Of a stretch of DNA of 64,000 bases, positions 46,115-57,887 are shown piece by piece. Where the stretch lies: contig JACVTC010000084.1 of NCBI GenBank assembly GCA_016946835.1, positions 233,501 to 297,500 on the forward strand. The letters run 5' to 3'. Position numbers and translations under genes: made by a program. Position 1 is the stretch's first letter, and every line of letters begins with the position of its first letter. The DNA is from Neocallimastix lanati (nom. inval.). Its lineage: Eukaryota; Neocallimastigomycota; Neocallimastigomycetes; Neocallimastigales; Neocallimastigaceae. The notes under the pieces are model-generated. The model saw nothing but the letters and a program-made list of their open reading frames with translations. It was not told where the DNA came from and did no database searches.

Positions 46115-47285
46115 ATTATTACTGTCAAATTATATGAATATTATAAAATAAAAATAATTAATAAAAATTATATATATATATGGATATAATTTATATTGAT
46201 ATATAAATATATTTAGAAATATGTTAAAAAAAAAAGATTATTAAGTTGGATTGACCAAAGAATTTAGTTAATTGTATTATAGAATTAGTGATTCGAAAAA
46301 TTTTTCTATATAAATTCATTGTTGTATTGAATTAATGTAGAATCAGATTAATTTTAATATATATTAATATGGTATTTTTAGTTCATTAATGTTAAATTGT
46401 TATAAAATTAAAAAGATAATAAAGTTTTTTCCATATCTAAGAATGAATAATACATTTATTCTTTTTTTTTTTTTTATTTTTTTTTTTTTTTTTATTTTAA
46501 AGTTATTTCCGATGATATAATTTTTATTAATTTTTTTTTGTATATTTATTAAAAGTTAATATATTATTAATGTTTGATTAGAAACTTTGTACATGTAATA
46601 GTACAGATCATGGAAATATGGATTTCTTTTAAAATCTTTTAATAAAATAATAATAATATTATTATTATGTAACATATGAATAAAAATAAATTAGTATCCT
46701 TTAACATTAATATAATATAATATTACACAATATTATTGTTTTAAGGCATCTTATTGAGAAAAAAAAATACATGAAATATAATATAACGGACTAATATGTA
46801 TATACGTAGTACCCAATAGAATATATACTGAATATTATAATAATGATTTATTTAATTATTTAATAATCGCTAAAGTTCATAATATTCCATTAAATAGAAA
46901 CCATAATCTATCATTAATATTAATAGAAAATTACAATTATAATTATTATAATTATAATTACTATTATTATTATTTTTTTAATAAATAAAATACTTAGCCT
47001 ACTTTTTTGTTTTTTATAAAGAGTGACAACAACAACAAAAAAAATATTGATAAATTAATAAGTAATTAAGCTAATTAAAAAAATAAGATTTTATGAATCA
47101 TTAAAATTAAAATAACTTATAAATAGGAAATATTATAATAAATAATAATAATAATAATCTCTAAATTTATAATTTTTATATAATTTAATTTATTATTTTT
47201 GTATGTTCATTCATTCAGTTAACGATTTTATTAGGTTTCATTTTTGTGATATTGTGTAATATAAACTTTTTTTTTAAATAAATAT
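43111..47285. other. A/T-rich gene desert, part 3
   Basis: Over 4 kb of A/T-rich DNA with T-tracts, for example near 46084-46110 and 46463-46493. Nothing recognisable as a gene, LTR or structured RNA. Confidence 0.6.
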
Positions 47286-47289
47286 TAAT

Positions 47290-47690
47290 ATTTATAATAA
47301 ATAATAAATAATAAATAATAAATAATAAATAAATAAATAAATAATAAATAATAAATAATAAATAATTGAATAATAAATAATAAATAATAAATAATTGAAT
47401 AATAAATAGTAAATATAAATAATTGAATAATAAATAATAAATAATACATAATAATAAATAAACAATAAATAATAAATAATAAATAATAAATAATAAATAA
47501 TAAATAATAAATAATAATTAATAAATAATAAATAATTAAATAATTAAATAATAAATAATAAATAATAAATAATAAATAATAAATAATAAATAATAAATAA
47601 TAAATAATTGAATAATAAATAATTGGATAAAAATAATAAATAATAAATATTAAATAATAAATAATAAATAATAAATAATAAATAATAAAA
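47290..47690. repeat. Heptanucleotide array AAATAAT
   Basis: Same unit as 42601-43110 with AATTGAATAAT interruptions. It runs straight into the higher-order repeat. Confidence 0.9.
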
Positions 47691-48335
47691 AAGAGTATTT
47701 ATTAATAAATAATAAATAATAAATAATAAAAAGAGTATTTATTAATAAATAATAAATAATAAAAAGAGTATTTATTAATAAATAATAAATAATAAAAAGA
47801 GTATTTATTAATAAATAATAAATAATAAATAATAAATAATAAATAATAAATAATAAATAATAAAAAGAGTATTTATTAATAAATAATAAATAATAAATAA
47901 TAAATAATAAATAATAAATAATAAATAATAAAAAGAGTATTTATTAATAAATAATAAATAATAAAAAGAGTATTTATTAATAAATAATAAATAATAAAAA
48001 GAGTATTTATTAATAAATAATAAATAATAAAAAGAGTATAATAAATAATAAATAATAATAAAGAGTATTTATTAATAAATAATAATAAAGAGTATTTATT
48101 AATAAATAATAAATAATAAATAATAAAAAAAGAGTATTTATTAATAAATAATAAATAATAAATAATTATATAATAAAAAGAGTATTTATTAATAAATAAT
48201 AAATAATAAATAATAAAAAGAGTATTTATTAATAAATAATAAATAATAGAAAGAGTATTTATTAATAAATAATAAATAATAAATAATAAATAATAAATAA
48301 TAAAAAGAGTATTTATTAATAATAAATAATTAAAT
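47691..48335. repeat. Higher-order repeat with GAGTATTTATTAATAAAT core
   Basis: About sixteen copies of AAAAAGAGTATTTATTAAT, each followed by a variable number of AAATAAT heptamers. The shortest full unit is 33 bp. It looks like a heptamer array in which one mutated unit was amplified. Confidence 0.9.
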
Positions 48336-51300
48336 AATAAAATAATTTATAGAAAGAATGGACAATTTTTTTTTTTGAAAATTTTAAAAATTTTTTATCA
48401 AATTTTTAATTTCAGATAATATATTATCATATATATTACAATACAACTAAGTTATATAAACGAAAATAAATAAATTAATTGAAAATTTATTTAAATTTAA
48501 TTTTATTCATTTAATTGTTATCAATAAAATAAAAGTCTTTGTTTGTTGGTGGTTAAGTATTTAAGAGGGACAAGAAATGAAATTTTTTTATATTTAATTC
48601 AATAATTTAAAATGGATTTTGAAAATAAATACAAATTGTTACATAATAATTAATCGATTAATCGATTAATTATTATTTCTATTAATAAAAAAAAAGAAAA
48701 AAAAGGAAAAAAAAAAAGGAAAAATGACCGCAAAGGATAAAGACAAAAGGCCAAAAGTAAAGTTATTATATTGAAATTTTAGTTAAAACTACTTTGGTTG
48801 AATTATTAACTAAAACGTGTTAATTTTTACTTTTAAATAATCAATAGTAATGATATTAATATTTATCATAATAAATAATAATAAATGATAATAAATGATA
48901 ATAAATAATAATAAATAATAATAAATATATTGATTATAATAGTTATATTAATTATAATAATAGTAATAATTAATTATTTTATGAAATTAATGTTATAATA
49001 GAATTAATTCATATCAATAAGCGGTAACTTTTTTTTTTTAACTTTATTAATAAAAATAAAAAATAATCCACAAAAAAAAAAAAAGAGTCAATAGATTATA
49101 TGTAAGATAAAATGTATATTCTATATAATACTTTTAACTTTTTTCTTTTTTTTTTATCATTATAGATTAGTTTTAATAGTTTCTTTATTTTCTTTATATT
49201 TTTTTTTCTTTTCTTTACTTGTTTATAAATAAAATCAAAAATTTCTTTTTTTTTTTAATTAATTATGAAATAATAATCCATTTATATACTCTTTAAACTT
49301 TATAATAAAATATCTTAGTGATAATAAATTTTATTTTTATTTTTATTTCAATTTTAATTTTAATTATTATTTTCATTTTTAATACTTTTTTTTTTCTTTC
49401 AAAAAAAAACTGTTATCCTTTATATTTTTAAAATAGTAATTGATATTGATCCTCAGCTGACTAAAAAAAAACTAATTTTTATAATTTTAGTATTATGTGA
49501 AAAACGTTTTAGAAAAAAAAGTTTTATTGATTCTTTAAAAACTTTAAAATATTTAGTTTAATTTAATTTATTTCATTTTATTATTTGTTATTTATTTAAT
49601 ATTATTATTTATTTAATATTATTATTATTTTTTTTGTTGTCTCGACACTAATTTGAATATGACTTAGCCATAAATAAAATTATAGAGAAATATCAATATC
49701 AAAACTAATATCAAAACTAATATTAATATCAATATCAAAACTAATATCAAAACTAATATTAATATTAATGTCAAAATTAATATTAATACTAATATAAATA
49801 TTAATGTCAAAACTAATATTAATACTAATATAAATATTAATATCAAAACTAATATTAATACTAATTCTAATATTTAATTAATTTTTATAAAATAGTATCT
49901 TAATGGATGGCATATAAAAAGAATATGAATATTAACTTTATATATATGTTTATATATATAATTCATTATGAGACTTCTCTCGCTTTTTTTTTTTTTAGTT
50001 TTTTAGTTTTAAATGAATTATTAATTATTATTATTGACTATTTACGTTATAATTATTTATTGCTAATACAAAAAATTCAAAATATTGAAAAGAAAAAAGA
50101 ACAAAAGTTGTCCCATATAAGAATAAATAAATAAATATAATTAAATAAAAATAAAAATAAAAATGAAAGTAATTATAATAGCGCCATAAACAATTTCTAA
50201 AGAAATTATAAAATCCGGACTCTTTTATAAATATTTTCTTAGAAAAGTGAAAAAAAAAATTATTAAATATATATATATATAAATATAAATATTATTTTTT
50301 TTTGGACCTATCTAAGTCTCTATAGATAAAATTATATTTAAAATTTTCATTTTTATTATTATTATTATTATTATTTTATATTTATTCTAATTAAATAAAT
50401 TAATATGTTTTATTAAAAAAATCAACAGTAATAATGACTCGTACTTTTCTTCTTTTATATACATTTTTTTTATTTTAAATTTTATTTTTATTTCACTCGC
50501 TTTAGCTTTTGGTAAAGAATATTCAGTGTTGGTTAAATTACATCTTCATAATAATATATTAAGAATTTATGATTTATATATTTATTCATTTATTAATATA
50601 TAGTATCTATTTATTATTATAATACTAATTTATTTTATTATTTATAATATATTTCTATTTCTATTTCTATTTCTATTTTTATGACTATTTAAAATAGTTA
50701 TAATTCAAAAAAATGGTCTACGACAACCTTTCCATTCTTATTCATTTTTTTGCCTACATTTTACTAAATTTCATTTCATCTTTTCCTTTTAAATAGTGGG
50801 CAAAAATGAATTTTTATTTTTTATTATTTTTTATATATTATTTTTTTTTATTTTTGATGGATGGACAACAAAATTTTTTTTTTTTTAAAAATTTCTATTT
50901 TTTTATATTAAAATTTAAATATATTATTTATATAATATATATATATATATAATATAAACAATGATATATTAATTATAATATAATCAATTAAATTAATTAA
51001 ACCTAATTGTTAATATATGAATATTATCCATTTAGTGTATTCATTATATATAATAATTTAATAATTAAATTGTTTCATAAATACATAATATATTATAATA
51101 TATTATGTAATTTGTATAAATGAAATATATTATATAATACATATTGTATTATAAAAAAGTTTATATAATAAAAAACGATTAATCGATTTTTTTTAAATTT
51201 TTGAATGGTGGCAAAGTATTTATACCAAAATAATTTTTTTTTTTTTTACAAAAATTTTAATTTTTTTAATTTCACCTAAAATTTTACCATAAATTAAAAA

Positions 51301-52481
51301 TTCGTTACCATAATTTATGCTAATTGTTTTTTTGAATTAATAAGATTAAAAATAATAAGAAAAAAATTTTTTTTAATGATAGACAACAAAAAAATTTTTT
51401 TTTTTATTACAAATTTTAATATAATAAAAAAAAAAGTTTAAATTTGAATTAAATCATTTAAATTAATAAATGAATAAAATATATTACAATTGAATGAAAA
51501 TTTTAGTTTAATTCAATTCCAATAATTATATAAAAATATATAAAAATATATAAATAAATAAATAAATAAATAAACTTATTTAATTAAATTGATTTATAAA
51601 TAATAAATAATAAAATGTAAATCATAAATAATAAAATGTAAATAATAAATAATAAGAATTAGATAATAAATATTAAAATGTAAATAATAAATAATAAAAT
51701 GTAAATAATAAATAATAAAATGTAAATCATAAATAATTAGAATGAGATAATAAATAATAAATATTAAATCATAAATAATAAATTAATCATCATTAATATA
51801 AAAATTAACGTAATAACTAATAAAAATAAATAATAAATAAAATTTTTATAATATTATCCATTAAATTATCAAATATATACTAATATATAGAAAATTAAAA
51901 TATTAATAAAAATTTTTTTAATCAACAATAAATCATCCGTTTAATGTAATTATTATTTAACATTAAAAAAAAGTATAAAAAGAAAGAAAATAATCCTTAT
52001 TTTTTATAATAGTTTTTTTATTCTAAATAAAATAATTAAATAAAAGTTTTTTTTTTTAAAAGAATAAATAATAAAGGCTTCATAATATATATAATAAAAT
52101 TAATTCAAAATTGAATTTTTTATTTTTAAAAAATTTTTTATCCTATTAATATTTATACAATTGTTCCTATTATTCGTTTATTGAATACTTTTTTTAAATT
52201 ACAAAAGAAATACTTTTTTATTTTAGCAAAGTTTAATAAATAATATTTAATTATTTTATTTTATGTATATATATAATAACATTTTACGTGTATAAGAATT
52301 TTTATGCAATTTTATAAATAAATTCACTTAATAAAAAGGAGTTTATAATAATAATAATAAAAAGTAAATACAGATATAATTTTAATTTAAATAATAATAT
52401 ATTAAAAAAATATTGATAATAATAATAATAAATAATATTAGTAAGTAATAATTAAAATAATAATAATACAAAATAATAAAA
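48336..52481. other. A/T-rich region upstream of nrdD
   Basis: No gene. It includes a tandem of ATCAAAACTAATATTAAT-type units at 49690-49870, a tandem of AAATAATAAAATGTAAAT units at 51600-51780, and the palindrome ATTAATCGATTAATCGATTA near 48650. The last few hundred bases must hold the nrdD promoter and leader. TATA-like strings are too common to single one out. Confidence 0.55.
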
Positions 52482-54647
52482 ATGGCTTCACAAATTGATC
52501 ACATTAATGATCCAGTTAATAAATTTGTTCAAGATAAAAAAATAAAAGAAATAGAAAAGCAATTAGATAAAAACTTATCTATTAACGAAGACGACTTTTC
52601 TGAATCTGAAAATACTGAAGTTTCTGAAAATACTGAAGTTTCTCAAAATACTATTGATACTGATGTTACTCATACTTCGGATGCTACTGAAATTGTTCAA
52701 GAAGAAAGTATTTATCCAGATATGACTATGGCTGGGGTATCTCTTTCCATTGATGAAGATTTTTATGAACTTTTACAACATGATCCAACTGGTCAAAATC
52801 CAGATGAAATTTGGAAAAAATTACTTAAATTAGAAGGTTTAGGTTTAGAAGTTTTGGATATTAATTCAAATTTTGTGGATGTTATGAATTTCGGTTCTGA
52901 TCACAGTATTGATGCTAATGCCAATGGTGCTATCGGTATCTACAAATTCCATTCTAAGGAAATTCGTGAAATTTGTGCTCCTTATCAAAAATTGGCTAAT
53001 GTTGCTCAATTCTTTAGTCATGTTAAAAGTATTTATGGTGGTGAGAAGACCGTGGATATGTTCCGTGCTTGGATTAATGGTGATATTTACTTACATGATT
53101 CTTGTTATCTTTTCGTTCCTTACTGTTATGCTATGTCGGTTGAACCAGTGGTCACAAACGGTATTACTTTTAATCGTCAACTTCGTTCCCTTCCACCAAA
53201 ACATGCTAGAAGTTTCATTGGTCAAGTAGCCGAAACTGTAACTAGTATGTCTCAAGAATTAGCTGGTGCTATTGCTGTCGCTGATCTTTTCGTTTACTAT
53301 GCTTACTACCTTCATTTAGAAGGTATTGAAACCGTTGAAGGTAATGCTGAAAAAATCGAAGAAATTGAAAATGATTATCAAAGTCTTGTCCATATCTTAA
53401 ATTGTGCTCATCGTTTCTCTTGTCAAAGTGCCTTCACCAACATTTCTATTTTTGATCGTCCAAGTCTTCAACACTTATTTGGTACCGTTTACTATCCAGA
53501 TGGCACTCAACCTAACCTTGCCCTTGTAATGGAATTACAAAAGATTTTCTGTAATTGGTTTGCTCGTGGTCAATCCACTGAATCCTTCCTTCCTTACCCA
53601 TTCCCTGTTGTTACCTTAAACTTGAAGGTGAATGATGATAAGGAAGTTATGGATCAAGAAACTTTTGAATATTTCTGTGAAATTAATATGAATGGTCTTT
53701 TCAATTTCTTTGTCAGTGATTCCAATAAATTGGCCTCTTGTTGTCGTGTCATTAATAATTTGAATGTTCATATGAGTGTCTTTGGTGAAGGAGGTGTTAA
53801 TATTGGTAGTTTAAGAATTGTCACTCTTAACTTGGCTAGAATGGGTCACTATGCCGCTAAGGAAGAGGATAAGGATAAGGCTATTGATGTCTTCTTTGAA
53901 CATTTAGATGCTCAATTAGAAAAAGCTTACCATATGTTGTTAGCTCACCGTGAATTCATCGTCAAGCAAATGAAGCGTGGTGCTTGTCCTTTCTTTAGTA
54001 AGGAATTAGGTTACATGTTTTTAGAAAGATTCTTCTTAACCTTTGGTATTAATGGTCTCTATGAAGGTTTACTTGAAATGGGTTATGATATGTTAAAGGA
54101 GGATGGTCTTGAACTCTCACGTCGTATTTTAAAGCATATTACCGATTATGCTAATGCTAAATGTGATGTTAAGAATAAGATTTTATTCAATGTAGAACAG
54201 GTTCCAGGAGAATCACTTGCTATTAAGCATGCTAAGAAGGATAAGTTAGTTAATGATATGAATTATGATATTTATGCTAATCAATTTGTACCTCTTTGGT
54301 CTGATATTTCATTAGAGGAAAGAATAAAAATTGATGGTGATTTAGCTAAATATATGAGTGGTGGTTGTATTACTCACATTAATTTAGCTGATCGTATGCA
54401 ATCTCCAAAACAAATGCAAGCAGTTGTAAAATATGCCATTAAGAATCATTGTGAACACTTTGCCATCAACTATTCCTATAATTCATGTGCTCAAGGACAT
54501 GTAACAATAAGCGGCAATGCCTCGATTTGTCCAATTTGTTCTGATAAAATTGTTGATCATATTACTCGTATTGTTGGTTACTTTACTTCTGTCAGTGCTT
54601 GGAGTCCAGGTAGACGTGAAGAATTTAAGCGTCGTCGTTTTCTTTAA
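52482..54647 (+). CDS. nrdD: Anaerobic (class III) ribonucleoside-triphosphate reductase
   Basis: 721 codons, intact and intron-free. It reduces ribonucleoside triphosphates to dNTPs using a glycyl radical, and is active only without oxygen after activation by the radical-SAM protein NrdG. The radical site is RIVGY with Gly699, 22 residues from the end as in the family. The finger-loop thiyl Cys lies in SCCR (419-422). Other visible motifs are INGDIYLHD with Cys215 (YCYAMS), and CQSAFTNIS (314-322). A zinc-site-like region has Cys669, His673 and CPIC (683-686), where the first pair reads C-x3-H. The first ~80 residues are Ser/Thr/Glu-rich low complexity with a tandem SENTEV; no ATP-cone is seen. 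The start fits AAAATGG. Codons favour GGT, CGT and CAA, typical of a well-expressed gene. No nrdG lies nearby. Bacterial ancestry by transfer is likely but not shown here. Confidence 0.96.
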   Translation: MASQIDHINDPVNKFVQDKKIKEIEKQLDKNLSINEDDFSESENTEVSENTEVSQNTIDTDVTHTSDATEIVQEESIYPDMTMAGVSLSIDEDFYELLQHDPTGQNPDEIWKKLLKLEGLGLEVLDINSNFVDVMNFGSDHSIDANANGAIGIYKFHSKEIREICAPYQKLANVAQFFSHVKSIYGGEKTVDMFRAWINGDIYLHDSCYLFVPYCYAMSVEPVVTNGITFNRQLRSLPPKHARSFIGQVAETVTSMSQELAGAIAVADLFVYYAYYLHLEGIETVEGNAEKIEEIENDYQSLVHILNCAHRFSCQSAFTNISIFDRPSLQHLFGTVYYPDGTQPNLALVMELQKIFCNWFARGQSTESFLPYPFPVVTLNLKVNDDKEVMDQETFEYFCEINMNGLFNFFVSDSNKLASCCRVINNLNVHMSVFGEGGVNIGSLRIVTLNLARMGHYAAKEEDKDKAIDVFFEHLDAQLEKAYHMLLAHREFIVKQMKRGACPFFSKELGYMFLERFFLTFGINGLYEGLLEMGYDMLKEDGLELSRRILKHITDYANAKCDVKNKILFNVEQVPGESLAIKHAKKDKLVNDMNYDIYANQFVPLWSDISLEERIKIDGDLAKYMSGGCITHINLADRMQSPKQMQAVVKYAIKNHCEHFAINYSYNSCAQGHVTISGNASICPICSDKIVDHITRIVGYFTSVSAWSPGRREEFKRRRFL

Positions 54648-55465
54648 ATAAATAAATAAAAGAAAAGAAAAGAAAAGAAAAAAAAAGTATTTAAGATATA
54701 CATTCTTCCTGGAAGGAGAAGTAAATGGTACTATTAAAAAAAAAATATGTAGTAAAAATGTAATCATCATATCTTTAATTTTTTATTTTATTTCATAGCT
54801 TATTATTAATTAATTTAAAGAACAACAACAACAACAAAAAAATATATATATTTATATATTTATAAATTATTTATATAGATTTTTTTTATATATAATTTTT
54901 CCAATCCATCATATTTTTAAAAATATAAATGACTATTCTTTCATATTCTTTTTCTTATTTTTTGTGAAAAAGAATTATAAATTTATAAAAAAAAAAAAAA
55001 TACAAATTTATAGTTTTTTTAATTTATAAATTCATCATATTCTATAAATTAATTAATAATCATACCCATTTTTATTTTTTATATTTTAAAAATCTACTTA
55101 TTCCATTAAATTATCTTTTTTTCTTTAAAAATAAACTTTATTTTTGTAATATATTAATAATAAAATTTAAATAACCTTTATTATATAAATAAATAAATAA
55201 ATAAATAAATTATTTAATAAATAAAAAATAATAATAATAGTGCTTATTTTTTTTTTTTATTTTTTTATTTTTTTTAAAATTTTATTATTTTTAATTTTTA
55301 TTTAAATTTTTGGTTAAGAGGAAGAAAGAAATTATATTTTGGATGAAGAAGAAAGTTTTTTTTTTTTTTTTTTTTTTTTAATTAATTAATTAAATAATAA
55401 TATTAATACCATTGTAAAGTTTTTCAGGGTTTGACGAATTCATTAATATTCATGATATAAATAAT
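54648..55465. other. 3' region of nrdD and spacer
   Basis: A/T-rich, with an AAAAG run just after the stop codon and poly(T) near 55355-55379. No gene is seen. Confidence 0.5.
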
Positions 55466-55902
55466 TTGTTGAAATTTATAAATGAATTGAAATATCAAAT
55501 TTCAGTTATTTACATTTATTTGACTGGGCGTTCAATATATTCAAAAATTAAAGTTAATGATGGGGAACAAAGACAATTAGTTGACAATATTTTTAAACAA
55601 AGTTCAACATCGTCGACTGATCCGTATTTTGTGGGGATTGCGGAGTTTCTAACAAACGTAATACCATTAATTTGTCGATCTTTTTTTAGATTGATAATGA
55701 AATTGGTATTCTGTTGAATCTATTGAATCTACCGTTGCTAAGAGTGTCGACGTCGAAATGAGAAGGCATTGGATTTTCACCTCCTGGTGAAAGATCTGAT
55801 ACAGATTCGATCGATAACACTAATACTGAAATTATTACTCGCAATAATGGACGTTGTGTTATCATCGATAAATGGGAAAAGTTAGAAAACTATTGCTTCT
55901 AA
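55466..55902 (+). pseudogene. Unidentified protein remnant, array copy 1
   Basis: The first of three related degraded reading frames. The conserved part begins near 55525 and reads SIYSKIKVNDGEQRQLVDN, then FKQSSTSSTDPYFVGIAEFL. Coding sense then appears in other frames: STVAKSVDVEMRRHW, and finally a C-terminus ending DKWEKLENYCF with TAA at 55900-55902. A GTAATACC...TTTTTTTAG stretch (55660-55691) looks like a short intron, which would explain one break, but another frame change near 55775 remains. The upstream ~60 bp differ from copies 2 and 3. I do not recognise the family. Confidence 0.55.
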
Positions 55903-56208
55903 CGTATTTTTTTATAATTTTATAATTATATAATATTTCATTTTATGTATTTTATTTTTTATTTTTCATTTAAATCATGTAATTTTATTATTATTATTAT
56001 TATTAATTAAATAAAGTTATTCTCTTCTATATTAATTACTATTTTTAATTATTGAAATTAATTATATAATTATATAATTAAATATATTTTAATTATATTA
56101 AATAATTTAAACATATCGATATTGTTATTATCATAATATTTTATTAATATTTATATTACTATATTATTAATATGTTATAATCAAATACTATAAGGTAACT
56201 TACCAAGT

Positions 56209-56240
56209 ATAAAAGAAAGATGTAAATATCTTTCTTTTAT
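56209..56240 (+). promoter_or_regulatory. TATA-like hairpin, array copy 1
   Basis: ATAAAAGAAAGAT, 6-nt loop, ATCTTTCTTTTAT: a perfect 13-bp stem. The same TATAAAAG-plus-complement design occurs in LTR blocks (near 1526, 17713, 32720 and 38190), so it is probably an LTR promoter remnant. Confidence 0.5.
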
Positions 56241-56738
56241 GGTTTTTGTAAGGATATTTTAAAATTACCTTAATAATAATATTTTATAGATATTTCATTA
56301 TTAAATAAAAAAGAAATTTTTTTAAAATCAATTAATAATAATATTTTATTTTATAGATATTTCATTATTAAATAAAAAAGAAAATTTTTAAAATCAATTA
56401 ATAATAATATTTTATTTTATAGATATTTCATTATTAAATAAAAAAGAAATTTTTTTAAAATCAAACTAATTTAATAATTTTAATTATTAAAATTAATTAT
56501 AAATAAATTCTTATTTAACCAAATTATTTAAATATATTTACTATTGCTATTATATATGTATATAGCAATATTACTATATAGACATTTTGACCTTGCAAAT
56601 TTTTTTTTTTTTTTTTTTTTTAATAATATATATTATTTTAATTTAAACATAAATCATATTAAAACCTTAACACGTGATATAAATAATAATAGTAAATAAT
56701 AATGATTAAAATCAATAATTTAAAAAAAACATAAAGAA

Positions 56739-56810
56739 AGCAGCGTAGCGCAGTGGAAGCGTGGTGGGCTCATAACCCACAGGTCGTATGATCGAAACAT
56801 ACCGCTGCTA
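56739..56810 (+). tRNA. Initiator tRNA-Met (CAT), copy 1
   Basis: 72-nt intron-less cloverleaf. The acceptor stem AGCAGCG pairs with CGCTGCT, with discriminator A. Anticodon loop CTCATAA gives CAU. Initiator hallmarks are an A1:U72 pair, three G:C pairs next to the anticodon loop (GGG/CCC), and ATCGAAA in the T loop in place of TTC. The CCA end is not encoded, as usual in eukaryotes. It carries Met to the P site at translation start. Internal A and B boxes are present (TAGCGCAGTGG, GGTCG...ATCGAAAC). All three copies in the window are identical. Confidence 0.97.
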
Positions 56811-56821
56811 AATTAACTATA

Positions 56822-56831
56822 TTTTTTTTTT
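56822..56831 (+). terminator. Pol III terminator, tRNA copy 1
   Basis: A run of ten T residues 12 nt after the tRNA 3' end. Confidence 0.85.
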
Positions 56832-56956
56832 AAGATTTATTTATTTAATTTACTTTTTTTATTTTTAATTTTTAAAAAAACTAAAACTAAAAAAATAACA
56901 CTAACACTAACACTAACACAAACAATAACAATAACAATACCAATACCAATAACAAT

Positions 56957-57439
56957 AAAAATAAAAATAAAAATAAAAATAAAAATAAAAATAAAAATAA
57001 AAATAAAAATAAAAATAAAAATAAAAATAAAAATAAAAATAAAAATAAAAATAAAAATAAAAATAAAAATAAAAATAAAAATAAAAATAAAAATAAAAAT
57101 AAAAATAAAAATAAAAATAAAAATAAAAATAAAAATAAAAATAAAAATAAAAATAAAAATAAAAATAAAAATAAAAATAAAAATAAAAATAAAAATAAAA
57201 ATAAAAATAAAAATAAAAATAAAAATAAAAATAAAAATAAAAATAAAAATAAAAATAAAAATAAAAATAAAAATAAAAATAAAAATAAAAATAAAAATAA
57301 AAATAAAAATAAAAATAAAAATAAAAATAAAAATAAAAATAAAAATAAAAATAAAAATAAAAATAAAAATAAAAATAAAAATAAAAATAAAAATAAAAAT
57401 AAAAATAACAATAACAATAACAATAACAATAAAAATAAA

Positions 57440-57470
<31 letters not shown>

Positions 57471-57630
57471 TAATAAAAATAAAAATAAAAATAAAAATAA
57501 AAATAAAAATAAAAATAACAATAACAATAACAATAACAATAACAATAACAATAACAATAACAATAACAATAACAATAACAATAACAATAACAATAACAAT
57601 AACAATAACAATAACAATAACAATAACAAT
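56957..57630. repeat. AAAAAT and AACAAT hexanucleotide arrays, copy 1
   Basis: About 75 uninterrupted AAAAAT units (56957-57406), a few AACAAT, a second imperfect AAAAAT block, then about 19 AACAAT units (57517-57630). It begins about 125 bp after the tRNA terminator. The long minus-strand frames of Phe/Ile/Leu/Tyr dipeptides here are artefacts of the repeat. Confidence 0.95.
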
Positions 57631-57887
57631 AAAAATATAAATATAAATAAAAATAAAAATAAAAATAAAAATAAAAATAGAAATATGATAGTGAAAATAA
57701 TAAAAATAATAGTATTATTAGTAATAATGTAGTTAATAGATCAATTAGTTTTAATCGTGTTAATATTAGTAGTTTTTTTTGAATAATGAATGTGTAAATA
57801 TATATGTGATGTGGTAACCGATTATATAATTTTCTTGTTGGTGGAAGGGATGCAGACATAATAGATTTAAATTATAAAAAGGAATAA

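Noticed and set aside
47290-48335. CRISPR-like array
   Set aside because: Units are A/T heptamers and their derivatives with no unique spacers; it is a microsatellite with a higher-order repeat.
49664-49846. Hydrophobic minus-strand frame of Leu/Ile/Val repeats
   Set aside because: It comes from tandem ATCAAAACTAATATTAAT-type units; simple repeat, not a membrane protein.
56881-56925. Telomere-like ACTAAC repeats downstream of the tRNA
   Set aside because: Only a few units, repeated internally in each array copy, and grading into AACAAT/AAAAAT; not a chromosome end.
56837-57859. Long minus-strand frames encoding poly(Phe-Ile), poly(Phe-Leu) and poly(Phe-Tyr) proteins
   Set aside because: They are translations of the AAAAAT/AACAAT hexanucleotide array in three frames and have no coding evidence.
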